Position numbers and translations under genes: made by a program. Positions 18,437 to 18,524 of a stretch of 18,524 bases of DNA are shown here, piece by piece; positions within the stretch are counted from its first letter, which is position 1; the number at the start of each line of letters is the position of its first letter. The DNA comes from Chromera velia (lineage: Eukaryota; Sar; Chromeraceae): assembly GCA_018398765.1 (NCBI GenBank), contig JAHBMJ010002493.1, forward strand, positions 1-18,524, written 5' to 3'. The notes beneath the pieces were generated by a model. That model was not told the DNA's origin. It saw only the letters and a program-made list of their open reading frames with translations, and searched no databases.

Positions 18437-18524
18437 ACCAAAGAAAGAAAGAAAGAAAGAAAAGAAAAAAAGAAAAGAAAGAAAGAAAGAAAGAAAGGAA
18501 AGAAAGGAAAGAAAGGAAAGAAAG
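18437..18524. repeat. (AAAG)n microsatellite at the window edge
   Basis: AAAG, AAAAG and GGAAAG units run to the end of the window. Together with the purine-rich stretch from about 18340, this is the complement of the pyrimidine-rich introns seen earlier. It may be an intron or flank of a - strand gene beyond the edge. Confidence 0.85.

Overview
This is nuclear DNA of a eukaryote with intron-rich genes. Coding exons on the + strand are purine-rich and carry open frames. They are separated by pyrimidine-rich introns full of (CTGT)n, (TC)n and (TG)n tracts, with GT-AG borders. No operon, bacterial promoter or rRNA is visible. Mid-range GC, short exons, low-complexity introns and long Ser/Pro/Glu-rich proteins suggest an alveolate. 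My best guess is a chromerid alga such as Chromera velia, or a relative of the coccidia. That assignment is inference.

Layout. (1) About 1-3985, + strand: the 3' part of a many-exon gene whose 5' end lies outside the window. Its last five exons join in phase and end in a single C-terminal membrane helix. Three copies of a small stem-loop repeat lie inside this stretch (1276-1432). (2) 3986-6674: intergenic. It opens with a five-copy ~90-bp minisatellite, continues as an AT-rich, mobile-element-like stretch containing an isolated GC-rich hairpin, and ends in short GC-rich tandem repeats before the next gene. (3) 6675-17225, + strand: one large gene, rebuilt here as 15 phase-compatible exons (5982 nt, 1993 aa). 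(4) 17226-18524: downstream DNA with an AT-rich island, then a purine-rich segment ending in an (AAAG)n microsatellite. The reversed purine/pyrimidine polarity suggests the next gene lies on the - strand.

The most interesting object is the large gene. Its N-terminal part contains a chromodomain-like module (about residues 101-162) split by an intron. Four further weaker modules of the same plan follow. Two basic clusters resemble nuclear localisation signals. The last exon opens with a CBM20-type starch/glycan-binding region (about residues 1252-1340) and then carries a long Ser/Pro/Glu-rich tail with an internal ~125-residue duplication. A protein joining chromatin-reader-like modules to a starch-binding fold is unexpected and is the main candidate for something undescribed. 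All gene models are by-eye splicing and need transcript support.
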